DNA of 64,000 nucleotides, taken from contig JAMFRO010000088.1 in the NCBI GenBank assembly GCA_026224825.1, forward strand, positions 83,327 to 147,326. The letters run 5' to 3'. This stretch comes from a bacterium (GTDB taxonomy: Bacteria; Pseudomonadota; Alphaproteobacteria; Acetobacterales; Acetobacteraceae). Position numbers and translations under genes: made by a program. The stretch's first letter is position 1, and each line of letters begins with the position of its first letter. This document shows positions 52,400-60,186 of the stretch, in pieces. The notes under the pieces were generated by a model, which saw only the letters and a list, made by a program, of their open reading frames with translations, was not told the DNA's origin and made no database searches.

Positions 52400-53362
52400 A
52401 TGCTTACTTTCGCCCTGCGCCTCATCGCCACTCTACTCCACGCCGCCCTGGTCTTCGCCCTGGCCCCGCTGCTCATGGGCGCCGTAAATAAATTCCGCGC
52501 CTGGGCACTTGGCAGGCGCGGCCCGCCGTTCCTCCAGCCCTATTTCAACCTCTACAAACACCTGCGCAAAACCACTTTGGTGCCGGAAACCGCGACAGAA
52601 CTCTTCGCCCTCTGGCCCGTCACCGCCTTCCTCGCCACCGCCACCGCCGCGTTGCTCGTCCCCAGCTTCTGCACCGGCCTGCTCACCGCCCCCGCCAGCG
52701 ATTTCATCACCCTCATCGGCCTGTTCGCCCTCGCCCGCGCGGCGGCAATGCTCGGCGGCCTGGAAACCGGCTTTGGCTTCGGCGGCGCCGCCGCAGGGCG
52801 CGAGGCCCTGTTCAGCGTCTTCGCCGAGGCCGCTTTGCTCGTCGTTATCCTCGGCTTCGCCCTGCTCGCCCACAGCATCACCATAAACGGCATCGCCGTC
52901 GCTTTTGCCGCCGGCCACATCGGCATCTCCGTCTCCCTCGGCTTCGCGCTGGCGGCCCTCCTCGCCGTCGCCCTCACCGAAACCGGCCGCATCCCCACCG
53001 ACAACCCCGCCGGCCATCTCGAACTCGCCATGGTGCACGAAGCCCTGTCCCTGGAATATTCCGGCCGCTTCCTGCTCCTGCTGGAATACGCCGGCATGCT
53101 CCGCCTGCTGCTCTGGATGAACCTCATCGGCACCATCTTCCTCCCCTTCGGCATGGCCCGGGCGGACGATATTCTGTCATGGCCCCTCGGCCTGATCCTC
53201 TGGCCGCTCAAACTGGGAGTCATGGCCGCATTGCTTGCCCTGTTCGAGATCTCCACCGCCAAAATGCGCGTCTTCCGCGTGCCCGAGTTCCTGGGGGCGG
53301 CCATGCTGCTCGGCATCCTCGCCGGCATCTTCCTCTTCGTGGCGTCGAGGATCGGCACATGA
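52400..53362 (+). CDS. HyfC/HycD-like subunit (NuoH family)
   Basis: A 320-residue quinone-pocket-type membrane subunit: GRRGPPFLQPYFNLYKHLRK near the N terminus, then ETGRIPTDNPAGHLELAMVHEA, the conserved acidic block of NuoH/HycD. About eight hydrophobic segments. It starts directly after the hyfB-like stop and overlaps the next gene. It couples the peripheral arm to the membrane arm in the family. Confidence 0.92.
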   Translation: MLTFALRLIATLLHAALVFALAPLLMGAVNKFRAWALGRRGPPFLQPYFNLYKHLRKTTLVPETATELFALWPVTAFLATATAALLVPSFCTGLLTAPASDFITLIGLFALARAAAMLGGLETGFGFGGAAAGREALFSVFAEAALLVVILGFALLAHSITINGIAVAFAAGHIGISVSLGFALAALLAVALTETGRIPTDNPAGHLELAMVHEALSLEYSGRFLLLLEYAGMLRLLLWMNLIGTIFLPFGMARADDILSWPLGLILWPLKLGVMAALLALFEISTAKMRVFRVPEFLGAAMLLGILAGIFLFVASRIGT

Positions 53363-54012
53363 CCTATTCCCTGGCCCATCTCATGGGCGGCATCCTGCTC
53401 CTCAGCACGTTTCTGCTCCTCTCGCAGCGCCGCCTCGCCGCGATGATCACGCTCTACCAGCTCCAGGCACTCACCCTCGCCGCCGCCGCCTTCTGGCAGG
53501 GCTACGCGCAATCCGAGATCAACCTCTACCTCACCGGCATCATCACCCTTGCGCTCAAAGGCCTGCTGCTCCCTTTGGCGCTGCGCGAGATCGTGCACCG
53601 TTTCAACCTGCGCCGCGCGGTTGAAACCGCCATGCCCATGGCCCTCGCCATGCTGCTCGGTGTCGGCCTCATCGGCATCGCCGTGCTGGTGGTGCTGCCC
53701 AGCACCATGAGCGCCGTTTCCCTCACCCGCGAGGACCTCGCCATCGCCCTCTCCGTGGTCCTGCTCGGCCTGCTGGTCATGACCACCCGCCGCAACGCTC
53801 TGGCCCAGATCATCGGCTTCCTCTCCACGGAAAACGGCCTGGTCCTGGCCGCCATCGGCATGCCCGGCATGCCCTTCGTCGCCGAGTTTTCCGTGGCCCT
53901 GCTGGTCCTCCTTGCCTTCCTCGTCACCGGTATTTTTCTGCTGCGCATCCGCGAACATTTCGACACGCTGGATGTAACCGGCATCGAAGACATCGAGAGG
54001 CGCGGCCGATGA
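53359..54012 (+). CDS. HyfE-like membrane subunit (NuoK-related)
   Basis: A 217-residue membrane protein with about six hydrophobic segments, typical of HyfE: NLYLTGIITLALKGLLLPLALREIV, QIIGFLSTENGLVLAAIGMPGMP. A longer in-frame start exists, but ATG 53359 overlapping the HyfC-like stop fits. Part of the hydrogenase-4-like membrane arm. Confidence 0.9.
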   Translation: MTYSLAHLMGGILLLSTFLLLSQRRLAAMITLYQLQALTLAAAAFWQGYAQSEINLYLTGIITLALKGLLLPLALREIVHRFNLRRAVETAMPMALAMLLGVGLIGIAVLVVLPSTMSAVSLTREDLAIALSVVLLGLLVMTTRRNALAQIIGFLSTENGLVLAAIGMPGMPFVAEFSVALLVLLAFLVTGIFLLRIREHFDTLDVTGIEDIERRGR

Positions 54013-55457
54013 TCTACGCGCCGATCCTGCTCCCCTTTCTCGCCGCCATCGTCCTCGGTCTCACCGGCACGCCGCGCCAGGGCGTCATCGCCAATGCCGC
54101 CCTCAGTGGCCTCGTCTTTCTGCTCACTTTGGCCGTCTTCACGGCCCCCGGCAGCGGCCTCATCCATGCCGATGCCCTCGGCCTGCTCTTCGGCACGCTC
54201 ACCGGCTTCATCGCCTTCACCACCGCGCTGGCCAACATCAACTACGTGCGCGGCGCCGAACCGCGCCTAACCCCACAACTCTGGCGCCTCTACCACGCCC
54301 TCTGCCAGATCATCCTCGGCGCCACCCTCCTCGGCCTGTACGCCGACAACATCGGCCTGCTCTGGGCCGCCGTGGAAATCGCCACCATCGCCGCCACTTT
54401 GGCTGTCAGCCTGCCGCGCACGCCCTCCGCTCTGGAAGCCGCCTGGAAATATTTCATCCTCGGCGGCGTCGGCATCGCACTGGCCCTGTTCGGCACCATG
54501 CTGGTCTACCTCGCCGCCCAACCCGCCCTGGGGCCGGGGCTGAATGCCATGAGTTTCACCGCCCTCTCCACCCATGCCCCCTGGATGGACGGCTCCCTCC
54601 TCACCCTCGCCTTCGTCTTCATCCTGTTCGGCTACGGCACCAAAGCCGCGCTGGTCCCCCTGCACGGCTGGCTGCCCGATGCCTATGCCGAAGGCCCCGC
54701 CCCGCTCACCACCGCCCTCTCCGGCCCCATGCTCAACCTGGCGCTCATCGCCATCCTCCGCTTCCGCCACCTCCTGCAGGCCAACCACGCCTCCGGCGGT
54801 GCCGCCATGGCCCCGGGTCCGTTCCTGCTGGTCCTGGGCCTGGCTTCCCTCTTCCTGGTCGGCTTCTCCCTCTCGCGCAGGCGCGATGCCCGCCGCTTCT
54901 TCGGCTTCTCCTCCATCGAGCACTCCGGCATCGCCATCTTCGCTTTCGGCATCGGCGGCCCGGCCGCGATATTCGGCGGGCTGCTGCACATGCTGCTGCA
55001 AACCCTCATCAAATCCGGCCTCTTCATCGCCCTCATCCGCGCGGCGGCCCTGCGCGGCTCCACCGCCCCCGGAAATTACAGTTTCGCCCATTTGCGCGGC
55101 CTCATCCACAGCAACAAATACACCGCCTGGGCCCTGGGCGGCGCCATCTTCGCCCTCACCGGCCTGCCGCCGTCGGGCCTGTTCGCCTCGGAATTCATCA
55201 TCATCAGCCAGACCGTGCAGCGTAACCCCTGGGTGTCCGCCCCGCTCGCCCTCGGCCTGCTCCTCTGCGCCGTCGCCATACTCCGCAACCTCGGCCCGCT
55301 CATCTTCGGCCACGCCCCGCCGCACACCAAGCCGGTAAAAGCAGCCCCCGAGATGCACCTCGTCACCCTGCACCTGGCCCTGGCCGTAATCCTGGCCTTC
55401 GCCATGCCCGCACCCGTGCTAAACCTCCTCTCCTCCGTGGCGGGAGCCCTGCAATGA
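54009..55457 (+). CDS. HyfF-like proton-conducting membrane subunit
   Basis: A 482-residue antiporter-like subunit with about 14 segments: LHGWLPDAYAEGPAPLTTALSGPMLNLALIAIL, SSIEHSGIAIFAFGIGGPAA, TGLPPSGLFASEF. Second NuoL/M/N-type subunit in the operon. Overlaps the neighbours by four bases each. The usual third such subunit, HyfD, is absent. Confidence 0.92.
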   Translation: MIYAPILLPFLAAIVLGLTGTPRQGVIANAALSGLVFLLTLAVFTAPGSGLIHADALGLLFGTLTGFIAFTTALANINYVRGAEPRLTPQLWRLYHALCQIILGATLLGLYADNIGLLWAAVEIATIAATLAVSLPRTPSALEAAWKYFILGGVGIALALFGTMLVYLAAQPALGPGLNAMSFTALSTHAPWMDGSLLTLAFVFILFGYGTKAALVPLHGWLPDAYAEGPAPLTTALSGPMLNLALIAILRFRHLLQANHASGGAAMAPGPFLLVLGLASLFLVGFSLSRRRDARRFFGFSSIEHSGIAIFAFGIGGPAAIFGGLLHMLLQTLIKSGLFIALIRAAALRGSTAPGNYSFAHLRGLIHSNKYTAWALGGAIFALTGLPPSGLFASEFIIISQTVQRNPWVSAPLALGLLLCAVAILRNLGPLIFGHAPPHTKPVKAAPEMHLVTLHLALAVILAFAMPAPVLNLLSSVAGALQ

Positions 55458-56821
55458 TCCTGCTCTCCCCCGAAGACTGGGCCGCCACCCAAGGCAAATT
55501 CATCGCCCTCTGGACCGACGCGGACTACGCCTACGCCCTCTACCAGCCCCAGCAGCTCGTCGCGGTGGCATTGCAGGACGGCACCTACCCAGCCCTCCCA
55601 CACCCCGGCGCCAACTGGTACCAGCGCCTCGCCCACGACCTCAACGGCCACACCGCTCAAGGCGCCACCGACACCCGCCCCGCCATAGAACACCACCGCG
55701 GCCCAGACTTCGCCGCCCCCTGGCCCGACTTCCCGGCCCCAGACGTGGAAGGCGTGCACCAGATCGCCGTCGGCCCCATCCACGCCGGCATCATCGAGCC
55801 CGGCCATTTCCGCTTCTCCCTCCTCGGCGAGGAAGTGCTGAAACTCGAAGCCCGGCTCGGCTACGCGCATAAAGGCACGCTCGCCCTCATGCGCGGCAAA
55901 TCCCCCCGCCTCGCCGCCCGCTACGCCGCCCGCATCTCGGGTGACGCCACCGTCGCGCACAGCCTCGCCTTCGCCCAGGCGGCAGAGTCCGCGCTGGACA
56001 CCACCCCGCCCGCCCGCGCGGTATATCTGCGCGCCATCATGGCCGAGCTGGAACGCCTCGCGAATCACACGTCAGACATCGGCGCCATCGCCGCCGACGC
56101 CGGCTTCGCCTTCCTCGACGCCCGCTTCGCCCTCGCCCGCGAGTACATCTGCGCCGCCGCCGCCACCGCCTTCGGCCACCGCCTCATGATGGACATCATC
56201 ATCCCCGGCGGCGTGGCCGGCGACATCGAGCCCGCCGGAACCGAAGCCATACGCGACGCCCTGGCCGCCCTGGAATCCGAACTCCCCAGCCTGACCCGCG
56301 TCTTCGAGGACTACGCCTCTCTGCAGGACCGCCTCATCGGCACCGGCATCATCTCCCCGGAACTCGCCGCCGCCTACCACCCCGGCGGCTACACCGGCCG
56401 CGCCTCCGGCCAACCGCACGACGCCCGCATCGAGCCAGGCTACCCGCCCTATCTGGACCACCCCATCCACACGCCCGTGCAGACCGAAGGCGACGTCGCC
56501 GCCCGCCTGCGCATCCGCCTCGAGGAAATCCCGGAGAGCATCCACCTCATCCGGCACTGGCTGCATAACCTGCCCACCGACGCTTTGGCCTACCAGCTCC
56601 CCCCAACCACCGGCATGGGCCTGGGTGTTGCGGAAAGCTTCAGAGGCCCCGTCTGGCACTGGCTGCACATCGAGAACGGCGCCATCACCACCGCCTTCAT
56701 CGCCGATGCCTCAGCCCTGCACTGGCCTTTGCTCGAACACGCCGCCACCACCGGCATAATCGCCGATTTTCCGCTCATCAATAAATCCATCAACGCCAGC
56801 TATTCCGGAGTGGATCTGTAA
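55454..56821 (+). CDS. HyfG/HycE-like large subunit lacking the nickel-iron cysteines
   Basis: A 455-residue fused NuoC-NuoD-like protein. The NuoD-like part has VGPIHAGIIEPGHFRFSLLGEEVLKLEARLGY split over two motifs, and FAHRLMMDIIIPGG-like AFGHRLMMDIIIPGG. In true group 4 hydrogenases two CxxC pairs bind Ni-Fe, one near RVCG and one near the C terminus. Here the first region reads ARISGDATVAHS and the tail SINASYSGVDL; the protein contains a single Cys (ICAAAA). It therefore cannot form a normal [NiFe] site and resembles energy-converting-hydrogenase-related (Ehr) subunits. Confidence 0.88.
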   Translation: MILLSPEDWAATQGKFIALWTDADYAYALYQPQQLVAVALQDGTYPALPHPGANWYQRLAHDLNGHTAQGATDTRPAIEHHRGPDFAAPWPDFPAPDVEGVHQIAVGPIHAGIIEPGHFRFSLLGEEVLKLEARLGYAHKGTLALMRGKSPRLAARYAARISGDATVAHSLAFAQAAESALDTTPPARAVYLRAIMAELERLANHTSDIGAIAADAGFAFLDARFALAREYICAAAATAFGHRLMMDIIIPGGVAGDIEPAGTEAIRDALAALESELPSLTRVFEDYASLQDRLIGTGIISPELAAAYHPGGYTGRASGQPHDARIEPGYPPYLDHPIHTPVQTEGDVAARLRIRLEEIPESIHLIRHWLHNLPTDALAYQLPPTTGMGLGVAESFRGPVWHWLHIENGAITTAFIADASALHWPLLEHAATTGIIADFPLINKSINASYSGVDL

Positions 56822-56822
56822 A

Positions 56823-57380
56823 ATGGTCTGGAAAACCGCCCTCCACCACCTCCTCACCAACCCCCCGGCCCCCGCCGTGGCCGACTCCGCCCAGGTGCAA
56901 GACCTGCGCGCCCGCCTGAAAGCCGCCAGCGTGATAAAACTCGGCCGCTCACTGGCCATCCGCCACGTCCCCGCCGGAAGCTGCAACGGCTGCGAGCTCG
57001 AACTCCGCGCCACCCAGAACCTCATCCACGACCTCACCCAATACGGCCTCTCCTTCACCCCCAGCCCCCGCCACGCCGATATCCTGCTCATCACCGGCGT
57101 CGCCGCCCGCAACATGGTGGAAGCCGCCCGCCAAGCCCGCGCCGCCATGCCCGACCCCGCCTGGGTCGTAGCCCTGGGCGACTGCGCCATAGACGGCGGC
57201 GTGTTCAAATCCTCCCCAGCAGTCCAAGGCGGCGCCGATGCAATCATGCCAGTGGATTTGGTCATCCCCGGCTGCCCGCCGACGCCCCAACAAATCGTCC
57301 AATCCCTCCTAACCCTCCTCGAAGCCAACAGCCTCGAACCCATGGCAAAGCCCCGGCGGGTGAGGTCTCGGGGTTTGTGA
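56823..57380 (+). CDS. HyfI-like small subunit with one 4Fe-4S cluster (NuoB family)
   Basis: A 185-residue NuoB-like subunit. The proximal cluster ligands are intact: Cys54-x2-Cys57 in GSCNGCELE, Cys121 in LGDCAIDGGVF and Cys151 in PGCPPTP. It would carry electrons to the large subunit, though no ferredoxin-like HyfA/HyfH or formate dehydrogenase gene is in the operon. Its stop is 12 bases from the left end of a Tn3-like element, so downstream partners may have been displaced. Confidence 0.92.
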   Translation: MVWKTALHHLLTNPPAPAVADSAQVQDLRARLKAASVIKLGRSLAIRHVPAGSCNGCELELRATQNLIHDLTQYGLSFTPSPRHADILLITGVAARNMVEAARQARAAMPDPAWVVALGDCAIDGGVFKSSPAVQGGADAIMPVDLVIPGCPPTPQQIVQSLLTLLEANSLEPMAKPRRVRSRGL

Positions 57381-57392
57381 CGAAAAAGGCGG

Positions 57393-57425
57393 GGGGCATA
57401 GCGTTGAAAGTACGCTAAATAACGC
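57393..57425 (+). repeat. Left terminal inverted repeat of the Tn3-like element
   Basis: Starts GGGGCATAGCGTTGAAAG and continues TACGCTAAATAACGC. See the right repeat at 60067-60103. It lies 12 bases after the hyfI-like stop. Confidence 0.7.
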
Positions 57426-57540
57426 CGCCATTATCAACCAAAGACAGCAATAGGGCGTGCATCCTCAAAAAACTGAGCCTCGTCATTTGCGGAAAATCCG
57501 AGCTTTCCGGCCAATTCACGGTCTTTGGTTGATAATGGCG
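57426..57540. repeat. Perfect 20-bp inverted repeat pair, 75 bp apart, at the left end of the element
   Basis: CGCCATTATCAACCAAAGAC at 57426-57445 is the exact complement of 57521-57540. A second pair, CAATTCACGG near 57512 and CCGTGAATTG near 57579, overlaps it. Could be a resolution site, a nested miniature element, or an RNA structure. Confidence 0.85.
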
Positions 57541-57650
57541 AACAACGCTAATGGAGAACAAAAGAAGACCATGGCAACCGTGAATTGATCGTTACAATTT
57601 CACGGTAATGATGGGTTGAGGCTGATTCCGCCTCATGCTAGGCGCGTGGT

Positions 57651-59075
57651 ATGAGTGATGTCGGCAATGTAACGGGCCGGCCGGTTCAGAGGCGGGACCG
57701 ACTGTATTTTCACCCGCCGCATCCGTGGCTTACCATCCGGCTTCATACGGGCATTCTGCTGGTCCTGTCGCAAAGTGCCACTACACATGCTCTGGAACGG
57801 TTTCAGATCAATCCACATGGACGCATGGCGGGGGACGCGGGCGCGTACCAGTTGGCCAGGCTGAGTGCGGCGGATTGGGATACCGTCGGGGCGATTCGCG
57901 ATTTCTATAACCATTCGCAACAGGGTGGCGCGTTCCAGCTGCGTGACCCGCAGCTAATTGCCTGGCTTCAGGCACAGGTGAGAGGCGGCTGGCTCGCGGC
58001 GTTCTGGTTCCAGGGTATGGCGGAGCTGGGCCAGGCGGTGATGAACCCGGCGGAAGTGGCGCCGGTGCCGGCTCCAGCGGCGCAAGCCGTGGCGCAATGG
58101 AGCATCCGGCATAAAATCATTGCCATGTTCCAGGCCGTGCCCAGCCACCTCTCCGGCGCCGCCCGGGCGCAGTTCGAGGCGTTTCTCACACCAAAGAACC
58201 TTGCTCTGCTAGCGGGTTTCTTCGTTCTGGTCGCGGCCGTGCAGGCTGCACCTGTGGCCGATGCCGTTGTCGATGCCATACTGACCGGCCTGGCCTGGGC
58301 GATGTATGGCTGGGCCGGGCTGGTGGCCATGCGTGACCTCGTGAAAGCGGTGATCGATGCCGCGCGGGCCAAGAGCCAGTCCGATATCGACCATGCCGCC
58401 CAGGAGGCAGCCGGCGCGCTGGTCGTTCTGGGTGTTACGCTGTTTTTGAAGAAACTGGCGGACCGGGTGCAGGTGGAGAATTCAACCGGGCCGAAGCCGG
58501 CGGAGCCGGAGCCCCCCCCCAAGCCAGCGGCAAAACCTTCTTCATTGCCGCCTGTAGCTAAGCCAAATCCGTTTCTTCCAAAAAAAATAGGGGTGACGGA
58601 ACCTGGAGCTGTGCCATGGACGCCGGAATTACAGGAGCAAATGGACGCTGCGGATGCGAGAGGAGCTATGTCTGCGCCAGGCTACCCGGACTTGCCAGCC
58701 AATGTTTCTCAGACTTTTTCGGACGCCGTTCCCTGGGATGGCGACAATCCGACCAATGGGTACAGTTCCATCAATCGGGTCATTGGTGAAGATGGCGCTG
58801 CCGGTGGGTCTTACTGGGCAGAAGCAGGTGAAGCTCCTGACACCGAGGCTGAATGGCGTTCAGATTTTGCGGTTAAGAACGAATGGAATGGCGATGGCGC
58901 ATATGTCACCTCGCCGACTGCAGGTTTGAAGGGTTGGATAGGCCCAGCTGCGCCACAAATGTCGAGTGATGGATCAAGTGTCTTGCTTGGTAATGGACAG
59001 CAGATATGGATTCCAAGGAATACTGCTTCTCCGTCAAGCCCGGTACCAACGCCGTGGAACACAGGAGGTAGTTGA
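57651..59075 (+). CDS. Putative polymorphic toxin (secreted effector) with C-terminal toxin-like domain
   Basis: A 474-residue modular protein. Residues 1-170 are an unassigned N-terminal region; 183-200, 204-227 and 254-267 are hydrophobic segments like the pre-toxin helices of type VI effectors; 279-310 is a Pro-rich linker; 345-460 is a compact C-terminal domain with RVIGEDGAAGGSYWAE, EAEWRSDFAVKNEWNG, GAYVT and a terminal QQIWIP. That last pattern is like toxin domains of ADP-ribosyltransferase-type folds in polymorphic toxins, a low-confidence resemblance. Two small paralogous genes follow at once, as immunity genes do. No secretion marker (PAAR, RHS) is seen. Confidence 0.6.
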   Translation: MSDVGNVTGRPVQRRDRLYFHPPHPWLTIRLHTGILLVLSQSATTHALERFQINPHGRMAGDAGAYQLARLSAADWDTVGAIRDFYNHSQQGGAFQLRDPQLIAWLQAQVRGGWLAAFWFQGMAELGQAVMNPAEVAPVPAPAAQAVAQWSIRHKIIAMFQAVPSHLSGAARAQFEAFLTPKNLALLAGFFVLVAAVQAAPVADAVVDAILTGLAWAMYGWAGLVAMRDLVKAVIDAARAKSQSDIDHAAQEAAGALVVLGVTLFLKKLADRVQVENSTGPKPAEPEPPPKPAAKPSSLPPVAKPNPFLPKKIGVTEPGAVPWTPELQEQMDAADARGAMSAPGYPDLPANVSQTFSDAVPWDGDNPTNGYSSINRVIGEDGAAGGSYWAEAGEAPDTEAEWRSDFAVKNEWNGDGAYVTSPTAGLKGWIGPAAPQMSSDGSSVLLGNGQQIWIPRNTASPSSPVPTPWNTGGS

Positions 59076-59077
59076 AA

Positions 59078-59395
59078 ATGCAATACCAAGAACTTTCTCA
59101 AAAGATAGATGACCTGAAAAAACTCATGCTTGCCACTGTTGACTTTGAAAAGCCGTACAAGCCAATCGTGGATTGTGCCGAATATCTTGATGTTCTGCAG
59201 AATAAGCTGAATAACCTCAACGAATTTTCAGAGTCAAAAACTAGATTTGGTGCTTTGATGAACATCGTTCAAATGAGTCGCGGCTTATATGACACTGTTG
59301 ATTGGTACAACTATCCGAAAGTAGAAGCTGAGATCACGGCGACAAAGAACATGGCGGGAGGCATTATCAAGGCAGAGAATTTGAAGCCGGTCTGA
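59078..59395 (+). CDS. Probable immunity protein, copy 1
   Basis: A 105-residue acidic, helical, soluble protein with AGGAGG eight bases before ATG 59078, starting two bases after the toxin-like stop. Core: MLATVDFEKPYKPIVDCAEYL, then ALMNIVQMSRGLYDTVDWYNYPKVEAEI. Its close paralogue follows directly. Its base composition is lower in GC than the host genes. Immunity function is inferred from position; no known family recognised. Confidence 0.6.
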   Translation: MQYQELSQKIDDLKKLMLATVDFEKPYKPIVDCAEYLDVLQNKLNNLNEFSESKTRFGALMNIVQMSRGLYDTVDWYNYPKVEAEITATKNMAGGIIKAENLKPV

Positions 59396-59715
59396 ATGAG
59401 TTCTTACCCTGAAATTCGAAGAAACCTCGAATCAATCAAACGCATGATGTTAAAAACCGTTGATTTCAACAGGCCGTATGAAGACATCATGAATTGTGTC
59501 GAGTATGTTGAGCTTCTCGAAAAAAAATCGACAGCATGGATGCTGCGGCAGATAGACAACAACGCTATAGTAGTCTGATGCGGGTCGTACAGATGAGCAA
59601 GAGCCTCTTCGACAGTGTGGGTTGGCACAAATATCCTGAAATCGACCGCGTAATCCTTGAGACGATGAATTCGGCCAATGCTATTATCGACGCTGAAAAA
59701 CTCCGGCCATTCTAG
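59396..59715 (+). pseudogene. Probable immunity protein, copy 2, split by a -1 frame change (frameshifted gene or pseudogene)
   Basis: The first frame runs from ATG 59396 to a stop at 59578 (60 codons). A -1 shift on the run of eight A at 59520-59527 restores a 106-residue protein to a TAG at 59713, matching copy 1 along its length: VDFNRPYEDIMNCVEYVELLEKK, then in the new frame SLMRVVQMSKSLFDSVGWHKYPEID. In frame zero the run reads GAA AAA AAA, which contains the in-phase heptamer A-AAA-AAA, a classic -1 slippery site. Either programmed frameshifting or slippage, or a one-base loss (true or sequencing error). Confidence 0.75.
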
Positions 59716-59737
59716 CCCGATATCAATGCCACGGCCC

Positions 59738-60046
59738 ATGGCAACGACAATATGCACGTTCCGGCAGGGCCGCATCATCGATCGCAGCCGTGAGGCGCAA
59801 CAATATCGTGTCTCCGGGTTGAATCTGGTCATCGCGGCGATCGTCTATTGGAATTCGACGTATATTGCCGATGCAGTGGCCCACCTGCGATCCGCCGGCA
59901 AAGTGGTCCCAGACGAGATGATAGCTCATACATCACCGGTTGGATGGGAGCACATCACCTTCTCCGGCGACTTTCTCTGGGACCGGGCAGCCCAGGCAAC
60001 AAGCCAGAAAACCCTCAACATCTCAGCCAAAAAACAGGCAGCATGA
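59738..60046 (+). pseudogene. Tn3-family transposase, C-terminal remnant
   Basis: Fragment of about 103 codons encoding the conserved Tn3 TnpA tail: QYRVSGLNLVIAAIVYWN, TYIADAVAHLRSAGKVVPDE, AHTSPVGWEHITFSGDFLWD. A full transposase has nearly 1000 residues. The upstream sequence encodes nothing similar, so only the 3' end survives. It ends 57 bases before the right terminal repeat, where tnpA normally ends in this family. Confidence 0.8.
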
Positions 60047-60066
60047 GATGTTCCTGAATCGTTCTT

Positions 60067-60103
60067 CTTTAGCGTTTTTGGCGTATTTTCAACGCGATGC
60101 CCT
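60067..60103 (-). repeat. Right terminal inverted repeat of the Tn3-like element
   Basis: The complement reads AGGGCATCGCGTTGAAAATACGCC and ends CGCTAAAG. Matches the left repeat at 57393-57425. Directly outside it the 36-bp host repeat begins. Confidence 0.7.
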
Positions 60104-60104
60104 C

Positions 60105-60140
60105 TAGCGGGGGTCTGGGGCCTCAGGCCCCAGCGGGGTC
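60105..60140. repeat. Dispersed 36-bp palindromic repeat, copy 2
   Basis: Identical over 36 bases to 39988-40023; core GGGGCCTCAGGCCCC. It abuts the right end of the Tn3-like element, suggesting the insertion target was this host repeat. Confidence 0.9.
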
Positions 60141-60186
60141 AAGGGGCGAAGCCCCCCCGCCTTTGTCCTCACAACACCCCGAGATC

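Larger units (their letters stand above)
57393..60103 (+). mobile_element. Degenerate Tn3-family element with toxin/immunity cargo
   Basis: A roughly 2.7-kb segment bounded by imperfect terminal inverted repeats: 57394-57419 matches the complement of 60077-60102 at 23 of 26 ungapped positions, with a one-base gap before a further CGC. Both ends show GGGCATnGCGTTGAAAnTACGC, and the right repeat ends CGCTAAAG, as Tn3-family repeats do. The 3' end of a Tn3 transposase lies 57 bases inside the right end. Most of tnpA and any resolvase are missing. No target duplication is seen, so the element is old or rearranged. Confidence 0.7.

Noticed and set aside
52552..53958. A 468-codon minus-strand open frame opposite the HyfC- and HyfE-like genes
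   Set aside because: The same pattern of antisense GC-rich frame with repetitive charged residues; no domain and no ribosome site.
50720..57380. Reading the Hyf-like operon as formate hydrogenlyase or hydrogenase 4
   Set aside because: The large subunit has no Ni-Fe cysteine pairs and the operon has no formate dehydrogenase, electron-transfer or maturation genes.
59678..60046. A complete 122-codon gene starting at 59678
   Set aside because: The first 20 codons are an out-of-frame reading of the immunity-like gene; only the part after 59738 resembles a Tn3 transposase tail.
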